Shown here in pieces: positions 37,201-48,160 of a DNA stretch of 64,000 bases. Origin of the DNA: Toxonevra muliebris (lineage: Eukaryota; Arthropoda; Insecta; Diptera; Pallopteridae). The notes under the pieces were generated by a model. It was not told the origin of the DNA, ran no database searches, and saw only the letters and a program-made list of their open reading frames with translations. The position numbers and the translations under genes are program-made. Location of the stretch: positions 14,150,708-14,214,707 of the forward strand of contig OY829329.1 of assembly GCA_963691655.1 (NCBI GenBank). The letters run 5' to 3'. The first letter of the stretch is position 1. Every line of letters starts with the position of its first letter.

Positions 37201-37829
37201 GGGTACAGGTAGATAGACCATATGTGCAGTAATGAAAAATGCAACCGTGCTTTTTAAATTCACTTAAATATGGCATGCACTAAAGAGAGGCCAATATCTT
37301 GTTCTCCTTTTCATTCCCCTATGCTCTATACTACTCTCTTATGTACTCTACTCGTACTGGTGTCGTATACTTTTTTCTTCTCTCTCAGTCTCTTGCAAAG
37401 AGAGTGCGCCTCAGTATGCTTCATTTTAGATTAGGTACTTCTTCTCAGAAATATTTGTTGTTCGCTGTTTTCTTTTCTCCTTCACCCCCTCCTCCTTCAC
37501 CCCCTCCTCCTTCACCCCCTCCTTCTTCACTCTCTTCCTGCTTTACCCCCCTCTTCCCCCCTTTACCTAGAACTCAAAAAATTCGCTCTCAATAATTGTT
37601 TTGTCTAAAAAGGCATTATGATACGGCGACTGTATTTTTATGATTTTCTCTTTCGGTTTTACATTTTCCATTTAAAAGTTGCCATCATCCAAGAAAGTAA
37701 TTCTCAGTCTCATAATTCTATTAATTTATAATTACACATACGATATAATTTAAATATGGCAACTCCATGCCATAACTGTGCACCACAAAAATTTCAGTTG
37801 ATTCAATCAAAGAAAAGCTCCGCCTTCTT
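34276..37829. other. Non-coding interval with microsatellites and a CAGCTGACTTGTC repeat
   Basis: (GT)n at 35003-35021, (CACA)n near 35645 and 35743-35770, long A/T runs near 35485, 35510 and 35870-35905. Between 36230 and 36490 the word CTGACTTGTCTT(T/C)TGAC recurs four to five times, including the near-palindrome AAGTCA(G/A)CTGACTTG. (CCTCCTTCACCCC)n lies at about 37482-37520. Confidence 0.55.
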
Positions 37830-37900
37830 TCACTCTCTGACTCTCAATTTGAGAGAGCGCAAAAACTTCATATAAAAAAAAGATAAAAGAGCGTGATCAC
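37830..37900. mobile_element. Partial family E palindromic element
   Basis: CTTTCACTCTCTGACTCTCA ATTTGAGAGAGCGC AAAAACTTCATATAAAA matches the core of the family E elements at 27950 and 31302, but the GGCGAATTC ends are missing. Confidence 0.55.
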
Positions 37901-38869
37901 CAAACAAGTTTGTGTATACTCTTCTTACCGTACTATATACTTTTCTTCAGAGGTGTCCAAACTATGGCACGCCAACCAAATTTAAGCAATATTAATCTAA
38001 TCTGGTACACTGACTAATTTTTGTTTTTGTCAATATCAAGTCAAATCAACACTAATGATAACATTGACATTTTTTTTTATTATTGTTAAGGCTGATAGCT
38101 TTATACTCTCATCAATACAATTACATATATAGAAAAAGGTGTTTGAAATTGTTCAATGTCAAATTATCTCATTTTTCCTATTGAAAATAGATACACATTT
38201 CATTGATGTTTCGCTTATCACATCAACAAGGAAGCACATAATTTTTTTTTTCTTCGCCTGCCCTAATTTGCTCATACTTGATGAAATAGAAAAGGTCGTT
38301 TTTTTTTGTGCGTTAGCTTTAAAAAATATTTTCTTTTATAACAATATATTTTCTTTTTTTTTATAGAAAATCGAGTCGTTTTTGTTAAGTTTTTATTTTC
38401 ATTTTTCATTGAAATATTGTACACGTGTTTTCCATTAAATCTCTTTTTGCTCCCTAGGCGCTCGTTTCTCTAAAAGTTTCATTTCCTTTGTACATTATTT
38501 TTTTCTACATTTAATATTTGATAAAAAAAAAATAGAAAAAAAATTGTAGTAGAGAAAAGAAATCATCATCAAAAGGTAGAAACGCGAAATTTCAACGTTG
38601 AAATTATAAAGTTAGTTTTTGTAAACAGTTTTTTTTTATAGATGTATTTAGATAAATTCATATTTAAATGAGAAAACTTAGCTTTTTGTTAGAAAGAAAC
38701 TTTATGATGAATATTAATTTATATGCGAGTTTTATGCATTGTGAAAATCTTTAGAGTTTTTGTAGTTTATTAGTTTTTTTGTGGCAAATTAAAGATTTAA
38801 AAAGATTTTAGTTGTTAAACATTGCTCTTTTTTTAAACTGTACCGACTAAGTTTAAGCTCTTAGCACTT
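37901..38869. other. Non-coding, nothing recognised
   Basis: AT-rich with T runs; no supported exon. Confidence 0.5.
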
Positions 38870-39085
38870 GATATTGCATACTTTGAGGGATATGTTTAAT
38901 TTAAATAAGTTTAAGTTTATGGAACATAATATTGCGTACTTTTAGGGATATGTTTAATATAAGGAAATTTAAGTTCCTCACACATAATATTGCAGTTAAG
39001 TTAATTTAATGAAGTTTACTGCATACTTTTAGGGATATGTTTAATATGAGTAAGTTTATTGCATACTTTTAGGGATATGTTTAAT
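38870..39085. repeat. Irregular tandem repeat of GCATACTTTTAGGGATATG
   Basis: Four copies of a TATTGC(A/G)TACTTTTAGGGATA core followed by TGTTTAATAT start near 38873, 38931, 39020 and 39059. Spacing varies from about 39 to 89 bases because of differing linkers. Non-coding. Confidence 0.8.
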
Positions 39086-39979
39086 TTCCCACACTGTTTT
39101 TTTTTTTTTTTTTTTGATTTTGCTTTCAAAAGATTTATTTAACCACTAAAAGTTAAATGAAAACTTCTTGCTCAAGAATCTTTAATCAAAATATTACAAG
39201 AATTTATTTCTAACAATTTTATAAACACTTTGCGGGCACTTTTAAATCTTTTGTGTATTATTTTTGTTGTGTTTTTATTCTAATAAAAGCAAAATAACCA
39301 ACTTTTTACATAGTAACTAGTTAGTTATAGTTTCTTTTGAAATCCATAACATTTCCTCATTTGACTCAGCTACAGATTCAAATATGTAAAAACCTTTAAA
39401 AATATTAGTAGTACGTAGGTAACTACCCAAAAAATATATAAATCAGTGTAACTACCTAAAAGTTTTTGAACTTTCTCTTAGAATTCATTTTTTGATGATT
39501 GCAATATTTTTCACCGCAAGGTTTTTTCTCCCAATTTGTTTCTTTTTGGTGTTTGTTAGTTACTTTCTATACTTTTTTAAAAGAAAACTTGATAATGAAA
39601 AGGGAAATTAAAATGTTAGAAGTAAAAACACATGTTGTTGACAGTTTGACGAACTTTTTTGAATATCCACCATCAAACAGCTCTAAAAATAAATTTTAAT
39701 TTAAAAACTTTAAAAATTATATTCAGCAAATGAATAACTGATATATACAGGTCTAACCTTAAAAAAAATCAAAGTTCAAAAACAACAAACAGGAAAAGAA
39801 ATTTATAAAAGAAAATGTGGGTTGAATTTTGAAGTGACACATTCAAATTGGTTCTTTATTTTGTTGCCAAGTGGATACAAAGGAAAGTTGACGCTTTGGT
39901 TGTTATCACCTTTTTGGTTATTCTATTTATTTGTTTGAAAAAAAGTTATAAATATGAAGAATAAAAGAGGCAAAAATCT
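39086..39979. other. Non-coding, nothing recognised
   Basis: T run at 39097-39115. The plus frame 39499-39699 has no domain or splice support. Confidence 0.5.
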
Positions 39980-42445
39980 TCTTAAAATTCACACTAAAAC
40001 TCAGAACAAAAACAGATTAAATTTTAGACCAAAATCAAATAAAATTTTGGAGTAAAACTCAAACCAAAAGGAGGCAAAAAATCAGACCAGAAGGTGATCA
40101 AAAGTTAGTTCAAACTTCGGAAGAAAAAATCAGACCAAAAGGAAAACAATTTCAGTTTGAGAGCCAGACTAAAATTTAGACCAAATTCAGGCCAAAATTG
40201 GGTCTGAATTCGAACAAAAATCAAATCAGAACTCGATCACAAGGAAACCAATTTCAAATTAAAAATCGATAAAAATATTGAAATAAAGTCATACTAAAAT
40301 TCAGACAAAAATTAAAACCAAACGTAGTCTGAAATTCTGATGAAATTGAGACCAAAAGTCAGAGCAACATCACAGTAAAAGTCAGACCAATTTTATACCT
40401 AAATTCAGAGCAAAAGCAGTTCAATAATCAAGCCAAACTTAGATGAAAATTGACCTAATCGTATGTAGACCAAAATTCAGATAAATTTAGACCAAAAGTC
40501 AGAAAACAACAATGGACCAAAGTGAGATCCAACCGAAAAAGATACTAAATTTAGACCAAAACTAAAAAGAAAAATCAGAACAAAACTTAAAGCAAATTTA
40601 TACCAAAATTCAGAGCAAGCTTAGCTTTAAAAGGAAAACCAGATGGAAATTCAAACCAAATTCAGAACAAATTCTGACTAAAAGTCAGACAAAAATTTAT
40701 ACTACAATTTAAGCCAAATACAGACCAAATAAATTAGACCAAAAATTTAGACTAAAAAATTAGACCAAAAATGTAGACTAAAATTGAACTAATATTCAGA
40801 CTGAAGCTTAGATGAATTTAGACCAGAAAGAGACCAAGTACAGACCAAACAAATTAGACCAAAAATTTATACCAAAAATTTAGACTAAAAATTTAGACCA
40901 AAATTTAACTAATATTCAGACTGAAGCTTAGATTAATTTAGACCAGAAAGATACCAAACAAATTAGACCAAAAATCTAAACTAAAAATTTAGACCAATTT
41001 TAATCTAATATTCAGACCGAAGCTCAGATCAATTTAGACCAGTAAGAGACCAAAGACAGACAAAACAAATTAAATCAAAAACTTGGACCAAAAACTTAGA
41101 CCAAAAACTTATACCAAAAATTTAGACTAAAAATTCAACTAATATTCAGACAAACAAATTAGACCAAAAATTTGTACGTAAAATTTAGACAAAAAATTTA
41201 GACCAAAATTCAACTAATATTCAGACCGAAGCTCAGATCAATTTAGACCAGAAAGAGACCAAAAACAGACCAAACAAATTAGAGCAAAAATTTAGACCAA
41301 AAATTTAGACTAAAAATTTTGACCAAAATTCAACTAATATTCAGACCGAAGCTCAGATCAATTTAGACCAGAAAGAGACCAAATACAGACCAAACAAATT
41401 AAACCGAAAATTTATACCAAAAATTTAGACCAAAAATTTAGACCAAAAATTTAGACCAAAAATTTAGACCAAAATTTAACTAATATTCAGACCGAAGCTC
41501 AGATCAAGAGGAGATTCAACTCAAATGAAATACTAAACCAAAATTTTGGCCATATTGAGACTAAAACTCAAAGCATAAGATGCTCAAAAATAAAAATTAT
41601 GTTTAAATAAAAACTTAGAACGAAATTCCGGCTTAAATTCAGATTAAATTCATATAAAAAAAGGCAAACTTTAAAGCAAACTAAAATTTAGACCAGAATA
41701 AGACAAAATTCAGAGCTAAGGGGAGACCAAAAGCAAAACAAAAGTTTAGACAAAAATTAAATTAAATCTCAGATTACATTTAAGCCAAAAGCTATGCCAA
41801 AGTTTAGACCAAATTTGAGAACAAAGAGAGACGAAAAATTTAGACGAGTACTACTACTACTACTATTATGGCACAACAGTCCATGAAGGGCCAAGGCCGA
41901 GCTTTTCGCGTACTCAAAAGAAAAATCAAGCCAAAATTCAGCCCAAATTCCGATGAAAATTCAAAGTAAAAGCAGCGCAAAAATCAAACCAATATTCACA
42001 TTAATAATCAGACAGAAATTCAGGCTTAGTTTTAGACGAAAAGTTAGAGCTAAATTTAAGCAAAATTCAGACCACAAATTAAGCCAAATCTAGGATCAAA
42101 AATCTTCATAATATTAATACCAAAACTAAGACTGAAATCAGCCAAATGTGGTTGAAAATTTTTTACTAAATTTAAAACAAAACTCAAGCTGAGACTAAAA
42201 CTAGAATGAGGACTAAATTCAAGCTAAAATTTAGACTAAAATCAGGCCAAAATTTAGACAAAATTCAGATCATAATTTCGATCAAAAATTAGACAGAAAT
42301 TTATACCAAATTTTAGAACATTGTTGGGGGAAAAATATTGAGGATATTTAGACTGAATTGAGATCAGAAATCAGAACAAAATAACACTGATTTGAAGTAT
42401 AAATTTAGACCTAAAAATCTGATGAAATTACAAACCAAAGACAAT
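39980..42445. repeat. GACCAAAATTTA satellite, array 3, with ~120-bp higher-order units
   Basis: Same short-period words and plus-strand polarity as arrays 1 and 2. From about 40780 to 41510 there is a higher-order unit marked by AATATTCAGACCGAAGCTCA, with starts near 40792, 40910, 41008, 41216, 41336 and 41484. Linkers read TTTAGACCAGAAAGAGACCA and ACAGACCAAACAAATTAGAC. The array is interrupted near 41850-41920 by a foreign fragment, TACTACTACTACTATTATGG followed by CACAACAGTCCATGAAGGGC. Confidence 0.9.
41845..41922. repeat. Foreign fragment inside satellite array 3
   Basis: A (TAC)n tract followed by ATGGCACAACAGTCCATGAA and GGGCCAAGGCCGAGC. This is GC-richer than the satellite and shares none of its words. 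It is probably a fragment of another dispersed repeat inserted into, or captured by, the array. I cannot name the family. Confidence 0.6.
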
Positions 42446-43014
42446 ACCAAAAACTTATTTTTCAGTGATTCAACAAGAGCGTAATGCTAAAACATATTTC
42501 GAATTATCAATCACAGTAAATTTCAGTAGTTGGAAATTTACTGAAATTTTCAACTACTAAATTTGTACTGCTGTGGATTTCTAGGAAATTTTCAGGGGAA
42601 AACTAAATACCAAAAAAAAATTGTGAACAGTCGGATCTGTCTTTTCATAGTCTCTTGTCGTCTTCTCTCTAACTTACTTAGTTTCATAGAATAAGTTCTG
42701 GTTTTTGAAAGTCTTATCCAAGTATACGCTAACTATAAGCTATACGCTTATGCTTACTTTAACCTCAGTTTAAAATACCGAAAGCGAATACTGCATTCCT
42801 AGCAGATAGTCAAGTGAATATCAAGCCACTGAAATCGGAACAGGTAAATTTTTATTATAGCCGTCAATATGAATAAAGTTACAAATTTTGATAGGATTTG
42901 CTTCTACATATTTGAATTTCATTCTTTTTAGTGCATATACCTAAAATCACGTCAGCAAACAATTAAAATAAAAATATTCTTCTCAAAACCTTTTGATTTT
43001 ATTCATTTTTTATA
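42446..43014. other. Non-coding, nothing recognised
   Basis: Contains an imperfect inverted repeat around 42525-42570 (TTCAGTAGTTGGAAATTTAC against AAATTTTCAACTACTAAAT). Lies downstream of the Kazal gene. Confidence 0.5.
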
Positions 43015-43020
43015 TTTATT
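43015..43020 (-). promoter_or_regulatory. Poly(A) signal of the Kazal gene
   Basis: AATAAA on the minus strand, about 21 bases after the TAA that ends the Kazal-type frame, at the spacing expected for 3' end formation. Confidence 0.5.
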
Positions 43021-43040
43021 TTTAAAACAAACTCTGATTT

Positions 43041-43269
43041 TTAACATCTTCTAGCATAAAGCATGCCCAATGTAAGTCCACGACGTTGAGCATTTTTCTG
43101 CGCACACTCAAATCGGCAGTAATTCCAATGTGTCACATCCACATACTGGACTAACTTTTGAGCAAGGACAGGGACAAGTCTTTTCGGCACTACTCTCTTC
43201 GGCACTAGTCGTTGTGAGGAACATTGCCAACGTGATAAGCAATATAGTAAAAACGGTTGCGAATTTCAT
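43041..43269 (-). pseudogene. Secreted Kazal-type serine protease inhibitor, frameshifted
   Basis: From the ATG at 43269 the frame gives a hydrophobic signal peptide (MKFATVFTILLITLAMFLTT then TSA), a short acidic linker and the Kazal start CPCPCSKVSPVCG. That frame stops early at 43108, after 53 residues. A shift just after VCG (near 43137) reopens a frame with THWNYCRFECAQKNAQRRG and a final ARRC before TAA at 43041. These are the remaining Kazal cysteines and the small-protein C terminus. Compared with the family spacing between VCG and the T-Y/H-x-N-x-C motif, about eight bases are missing. Kazal proteins of this size are secreted inhibitors of serine proteases, in flies often from gut, salivary or reproductive glands. 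No intron is seen. It may be a recent pseudogene, an inactive allele or a sequencing/assembly error. A TATA-like word on the minus strand (43283-43290) is too near the ATG to be a convincing promoter. Confidence 0.8.
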
Positions 43270-43907
43270 ATTGTATGAACGCTGTTTTATAATTACAAAA
43301 TAACTTTAATTTTCTTCTTCTTTTTTTTTGCTGGAGTTTTATGATGTATTCTATTCGAATAGATTTAAGTAAATAACCATTGATTCATGATAACATTCCA
43401 CATTTATAATCTCAGCAATTACCTCGTGTGAAGTTTATGTTCTAACGAAAGTTTTTTTCTTAGAACTTAATATTTGCTTAATATTTATAATGAATGATAC
43501 ACTCAAAATAATAAAAAAATAAATAACAAGTTAGCAATTTTTATGCGTGAAAAATTATATGAATATTAGATGCAGTCAACCTTTATAATATTGATAGTTA
43601 CGGTCATTTACGCTTCTGGCATTTGCATGACCTTGATCTATTCGACATATATATTTAACAATCTTTATTTTAACAATCTACACAAAGAAATTGCCTTTGT
43701 GATAATTTTCTTGGGTGAAACTAAAGGCTCATTTCACGTTTAAATCAACTCGCTTTTAGTGGTGCCTGCCTGTGTGTCTATCAGTTCGGATGGAATTTTG
43801 AAATCGATTTTACACTAACTTCCCGATGAGCTAGAGACTTGAATCTTTAAACATAGCTCAGAACTGGATGACAATGCAATATGAAATATCGAGAAAATAT
43901 ATATAAA
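43270..43907. other. Non-coding, upstream of the Kazal gene
   Basis: AT-rich. It should contain the promoter of the minus-strand Kazal gene, but no TATA box at a plausible distance can be singled out. Confidence 0.4.
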
Positions 43908-45619
43908 CTAGCTGACCCGGCAAACGTTGTTCGGCCCTTTCTGCGAAGAAGCGCGAAAATTGAACTTTATTTGAATGAAGAAGAATGAAGTTTCTTGATG
44001 TTTAAAATTGGACATTGGTAATGACAATTCAAGTTTAAAAGACGTACATTGAATTTGGTAAAAATTCTAGTTTTAAAAATGAGGCATCAAAATTGGCATT
44101 TCGAAAAGTATTTAATTTGCAGAAGAATATCAAAGACCTTTCTAGGAGTTATATCTAATCCCAAAAATTACTTAAAAACTTGAACAAATTTGATATTTAT
44201 TATAAATATAGTAATTGTTACAGCGCCACTTATTGGATTTTAAGATAACTAGGCAGGCTCTTAAGATATTTCGTAAAGTAATAGAAACAATAGTAGAAAA
44301 AGGAATGGAAAAAGTAGTAGAAAATAGCAGAAAAAAAGTTGAAGAAAATAGTAGTACAAATAGTAGTAGAAAAGGTAGTAGGAAAAGTAATAGAAAATAG
44401 TATTATAAATTGTTGTAAATGAAGTAGTAAAAAGGTAGTAGAAAAAGTAGTTGAAAAATAGTTAGACATAGTAGTACGAAAATCGTAAAAATGAGGTAGA
44501 AAAAGTGGTAGAAACTAAAGCAAAAAATAGTAGTAGAAAAAACTGTAAAAAAGTAGTTAAAAATAGTTGTAAAAAAATAGTAGTAAGAAATAGTAGAAAG
44601 TAATAGTAGAAAATAAGAAGAAATTGTAGAAAAAATGTGTTAAAAAGGTAGTAGAAAAAAGTAGTAAAATATTAGTTGAAAAAGTAGTAGAAAACAAAAA
44701 GAAATTGTAAAAAAAATGTGTTAAAAAGGTAGTAGAAAAAAGTAGTAAAATATGAGTTGAAAAAGTAGTAGAAAATAAGAAGAAAGTAGTAGAAAAAAAG
44801 TCGTAAATAGTATTATAAATAGTTGTAATGAAGTACTAAAAAGGTAGTAGAAAAAGTAATAGAAAATATGAAGAAAGTAGTAGAAAAAAGTCGTAAATAG
44901 TATTATAAATTGTTGTAAAGAAGTACTAAAAAGGTAGTAGAAAAAGTAGTAGAAAATATGAAGAAAATAGTAGAAAAAAAGACGTAAATAGTATTATAAA
45001 TTTTTGTAAAGAAGTACTAAAAAGGTAGTAGAAAAAGTAGAAAAATTTTAAGAATGGAGTAGATAGAGTGGTAAAAATAATAGTAAAAAATAGTAGTAGA
45101 AAAAATTATAAAAAAATTAGTAATAAATAGTAGTAAAAAATAGTAGAAAGTAGTAGCAGAAAATAACAAGAAATTGTAGGAAAAATGTTTTAAAAAGGTA
45201 CTAGAAAAAAAGTAGTCAAATATTAGTAGAAAATATTAGTTGAAAAAGTAGTAGAAAATAAGAAGAAATTGTAGAAAAAAAGAAGTTTAAAAATAGTAGT
45301 AGAAATAGTAGTTGAAAATAAAAGTGAAGCATGGTGCCACACCCACTAATCCAACAAACTGAAAGAATTTAAAATTTTGTACCGTACCATAAATGCCTCC
45401 TAAGATAACTCATAATGAAAATTCAGGTTATATGGAAGTTGCCACACCCCCTTTGTTAATCTCACCTATATTTGTATTTTGTTGTAGCATGGCATTGTCA
45501 ATTCTCGTTATTGTACCAAATTTCTGTACTGTGCTATAAATGATTCTTGAGATATATGCAAAAAGTATTGGGATTGTATGGGTGCCACGCCCACTTTCGT
45601 AAAAACTGTTATGAATAGC
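43908..45619 (+). repeat. Interspersed repeat family D, copy 2, with GTAGTAGAAAA minisatellite
   Basis: Same start (ACTAGCTGACCCGGCAAACG, 43908) and same end (GCCACGCCCACTTTC ... TTATGAATAGC, 45619) as copy 1 and in the same orientation. The internal minisatellite (about 44280-45325) differs in unit order and number. It includes a 120-base higher-order unit marked by CGTAAATAGTATTATAAAT near 44800, 44890 and 44985. The weak plus frame from 44215 and its counterpart from 26297 in copy 1 start with the same few codons but soon become minisatellite read-through. Confidence 0.85.
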
Positions 45620-45633
45620 GTTTATTTACTTAC

Positions 45634-45765
45634 AGGTTGGTGTATAAATATTATTATTAAACAATAATTATAATACAGCATAGTTTCAGGCTAGTGCATA
45701 AATATTATTATTATCCAATAATTATAGTACAACATACTTTCAGGCGGGTGTATAAAAAACAAGTA
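45634..45765. repeat. Tandem repeat, ~68-bp unit, about 2.2 copies
   Basis: Unit of the form CAGG(T/C)T(G/A)GTG(T/C)ATAAATATTA, CAATAATTATA(A/G)TACA and (C/A)ATA(G/C)TTTCAGG is present twice, with a third partial start at about 45742. It adjoins the right end of family D copy 2. Confidence 0.8.
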
Positions 45766-45769
45766 CGGT

Positions 45770-46619
45770 GTTAACTAACAGATGGTTAATGTATGATTTG
45801 TGTCGAGGATAATTAATATGGCGTTTTGAAATTTAGATATATGCCAATAAGATTCATAATCAAAGCATTGTATTCAGGTTTTAAATCTCTATGGGGCTGG
45901 GAGAAATTATTTTATACTTTTAAGTTCGTTTCAAAAACGTGGTATATTAAAAATTTTTGTTTTTATTTAAATTATTTTTTAAGCCAACACATACCTTATC
46001 GAAATGACCGTAACTATTAATTTTGACATGCATGGCTGATGTTAGTTGCGTTTCGCTAATTACATTAAAAACTTACTTACAACGAAGTGACTTTCTTTAT
46101 GAGAATAGTTTATTTAGATATTTTTGAAAGCAATTACATTCCACTTGTGAAATGAACCTGAGGTAGCTGGGTCTCCAGTCTACCACTCATTCACCAGGCT
46201 ACCAAGTGAAATGTGAAAGCCCTTAAAATTTATAAATAAAGTATTTTTGAAGCACTTATTCTCTCACACCAGCGCTTCTTCTCTCTTTACACAGCAGCAA
46301 TACCCGAAGTGCAGCAAGCATGGGCTCAAGTGCACATCCTCAATCGGGAGAAACAATTTTAAAAGGCTTTTTAAAGTTTTTAGTGCAAGAAAAGAAGATA
46401 TTACTTTTCATGACAAGCAAATCTAAAGCAGTCAACACAAGTGCATAACTTGCCGTCTCCATTGTTGTTTCCCATATTAAATGAAAAAAAAACAACAAAC
46501 AACGTTTTTGTATTTTATACGAGAAGCAAATAAATTATTGCTCATGGAGACGGGGGGTGAGGTTGAATAGGAACTGTATTTTACTGTAAAAGCTGTACTC
46601 TTTATATTATACACACAGA
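45770..46619. other. Non-coding, nothing firm
   Basis: A stretch at about 46255-46340 (CTCTCACACCAGCGCTTCTTCTCT region, split here as CTCTCACACCAGCG and GCAGCAATACC) resembles 50755-50840, another GA/CT-rich interspersed repeat. No gene. Confidence 0.45.
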
Positions 46620-46905
46620 CTTGCCACTGTGTCTGTCAAAAATTAGAATATACACGTTTTAATGAAACTACAAAATTTGGCAACTACACGACTGCACATG
46701 ACTACATTTGTAGTTGTAGTCGTACTAGAATCTATTTCTAATTTAACACCAGCAAAGCAAAGAGAGAGAGAAAAGAGAGCAAAAATACAACGCATAAGAA
46801 GAAGAATAAAGAAAAAAATTATTTATGTTGCGAAATTCAACAGATGCTGTTGCTGTTCCATTCTCCCGACTACCGACTTCAATTGAGAATGTTTACAGTT
46901 TCAAT
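46620..46905 (-). repeat. Interspersed repeat family G, uninterrupted copy
   Basis: Reverse-oriented relative of 6045-6625 and 62340-62530. The AATTAGAAATAGATTCTAGTACG junction (on the minus strand) is continuous here. The corresponding position at 6175-6500 is split by the family C MITE. Also contains TGGCAACTACACGACTGCA and ACTACCGACTTCAATTGAGA. Confidence 0.75.
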
Positions 46906-47839
46906 TACCATATGCAATCACAAGCAAAGAGATTATACTCTAAAGAGGTTGTAATGAGCGAATTACAAGATTTTACCGTTAATTTTCAAAACTCCACTTA
47001 TGGGCTAATGCGACAAATCGTTCGACTCGACCGAAAATAACATGAGAAATCGAGCAAAATCCGTTGGATCGGACAAAATTTCGTTCGATTACACTCTATT
47101 ATGTTAACCACATTAGCGATTATTGTTAATTGAGAAACATATGAAAGAATGCAAAGTAAAAATTTCATGAATTTATGTATACAACATTAGGCCGAAAAAT
47201 TATGTGAAAATTTTAATAATTAAAAATCGCAGAAATGTTCATTAGCTCCTGAACAATAATTTTTTTGTTCAACTCATAATTTTTTTTTTTCAAATTCGAA
47301 TAAAAAATTAAAATTTTATCTAAATTTTTATCTCATTATTTATGTCATATTTATTATGTTATATTCATATTGTAGAAGAATTATATATATATATGTATTA
47401 CATTATATTACATATATATATGTAATATAAAAAATTATTCTTTTATAAAAAACATTTTATATTTAACTTTGATTTTTTTGCCAATAATGTTGTGATAATT
47501 ACTAACATAACATTAACATAACATAATATTTGCTCACGATTAAAATCCTATGTAAGAATAGAGTAAATTTTATACATCAAACAGAAGTTTGATCTTAATA
47601 TACCAGAAATTGAGTATTGCAAAAACAAAATATACAGAGAGATTCGCTCATAATATAATAAACATTTTATCTAACATCAGCTAATAACAGAAACATTATT
47701 CTAAAAATGTTAACTAACATTAGCTAATCCACAACAACAAGTTCATGCAGAAACAAAATATAAGCACTTCAGAACTACAGAACTACATCGAACAGTAGAA
47801 TATAATCTCTTTGTATAAAGTAAACTCTCAATTGTTATG
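46906..47839. other. Non-coding AT-rich interval
   Basis: Contains a TATATA-rich palindrome at about 47380-47435. Short plus frames near 46825-47040 overlap the repeat and are not credible. Confidence 0.5.
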
Positions 47840-47965
47840 TACTCTTTGCTCTCTCTTTCTCTTTGCTTGCATGAGAGCATTCTCCATTTAAATAGCAAAT
47901 ATGAAAGAGGTTCGTATTATCATTCATTCTCTCACAGTGTTTGAGTGCAAGAAGTTATTGAAGAG
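47840..47965 (+). repeat. Interspersed repeat family H
   Basis: CTCTTTGCTCTCTTTCTCTT, TGCTTGCATGAGAGCATTCT, TTAAATAGCAAATA and GAGGTTCGTATTATC match 52130-52255 almost word for word. The similarity ends near TTGAAGAG. Confidence 0.75.
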
Positions 47966-48027
47966 TTTGTTTTGTTTTTTTTTTCTGCATGTTTCTGTGA
48001 AGAAAGAGAGAAACCACATTAGTTAAC

Positions 48028-48156
48028 CCAGATTTGCCCATTGTCCTATATATATATAGATCACTTCAGAAATGTTTGATTTTGATTAAATGAGAATATA
48101 TTCAATCAAAATAAAAACTATTTGTAATGTACTAGACGCCATTGGGCATATCTGGA
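48028..48156. mobile_element. piggyBac-like MITE, copy 1
   Basis: Flanked by TTAA on both sides (48024-48027 and 48157-48160). The left terminus is CCCAGATTTGCCCATTGTC. The right terminus, reverse-complemented, is TCCAGATATGCCCAATGGC. TTAA duplications and CCC-type ends are the hallmark of the piggyBac superfamily. 129 bases, non-coding, with an inner AATCAAAA inverted repeat. Confidence 0.8.
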
Positions 48157-48160
48157 TTAA

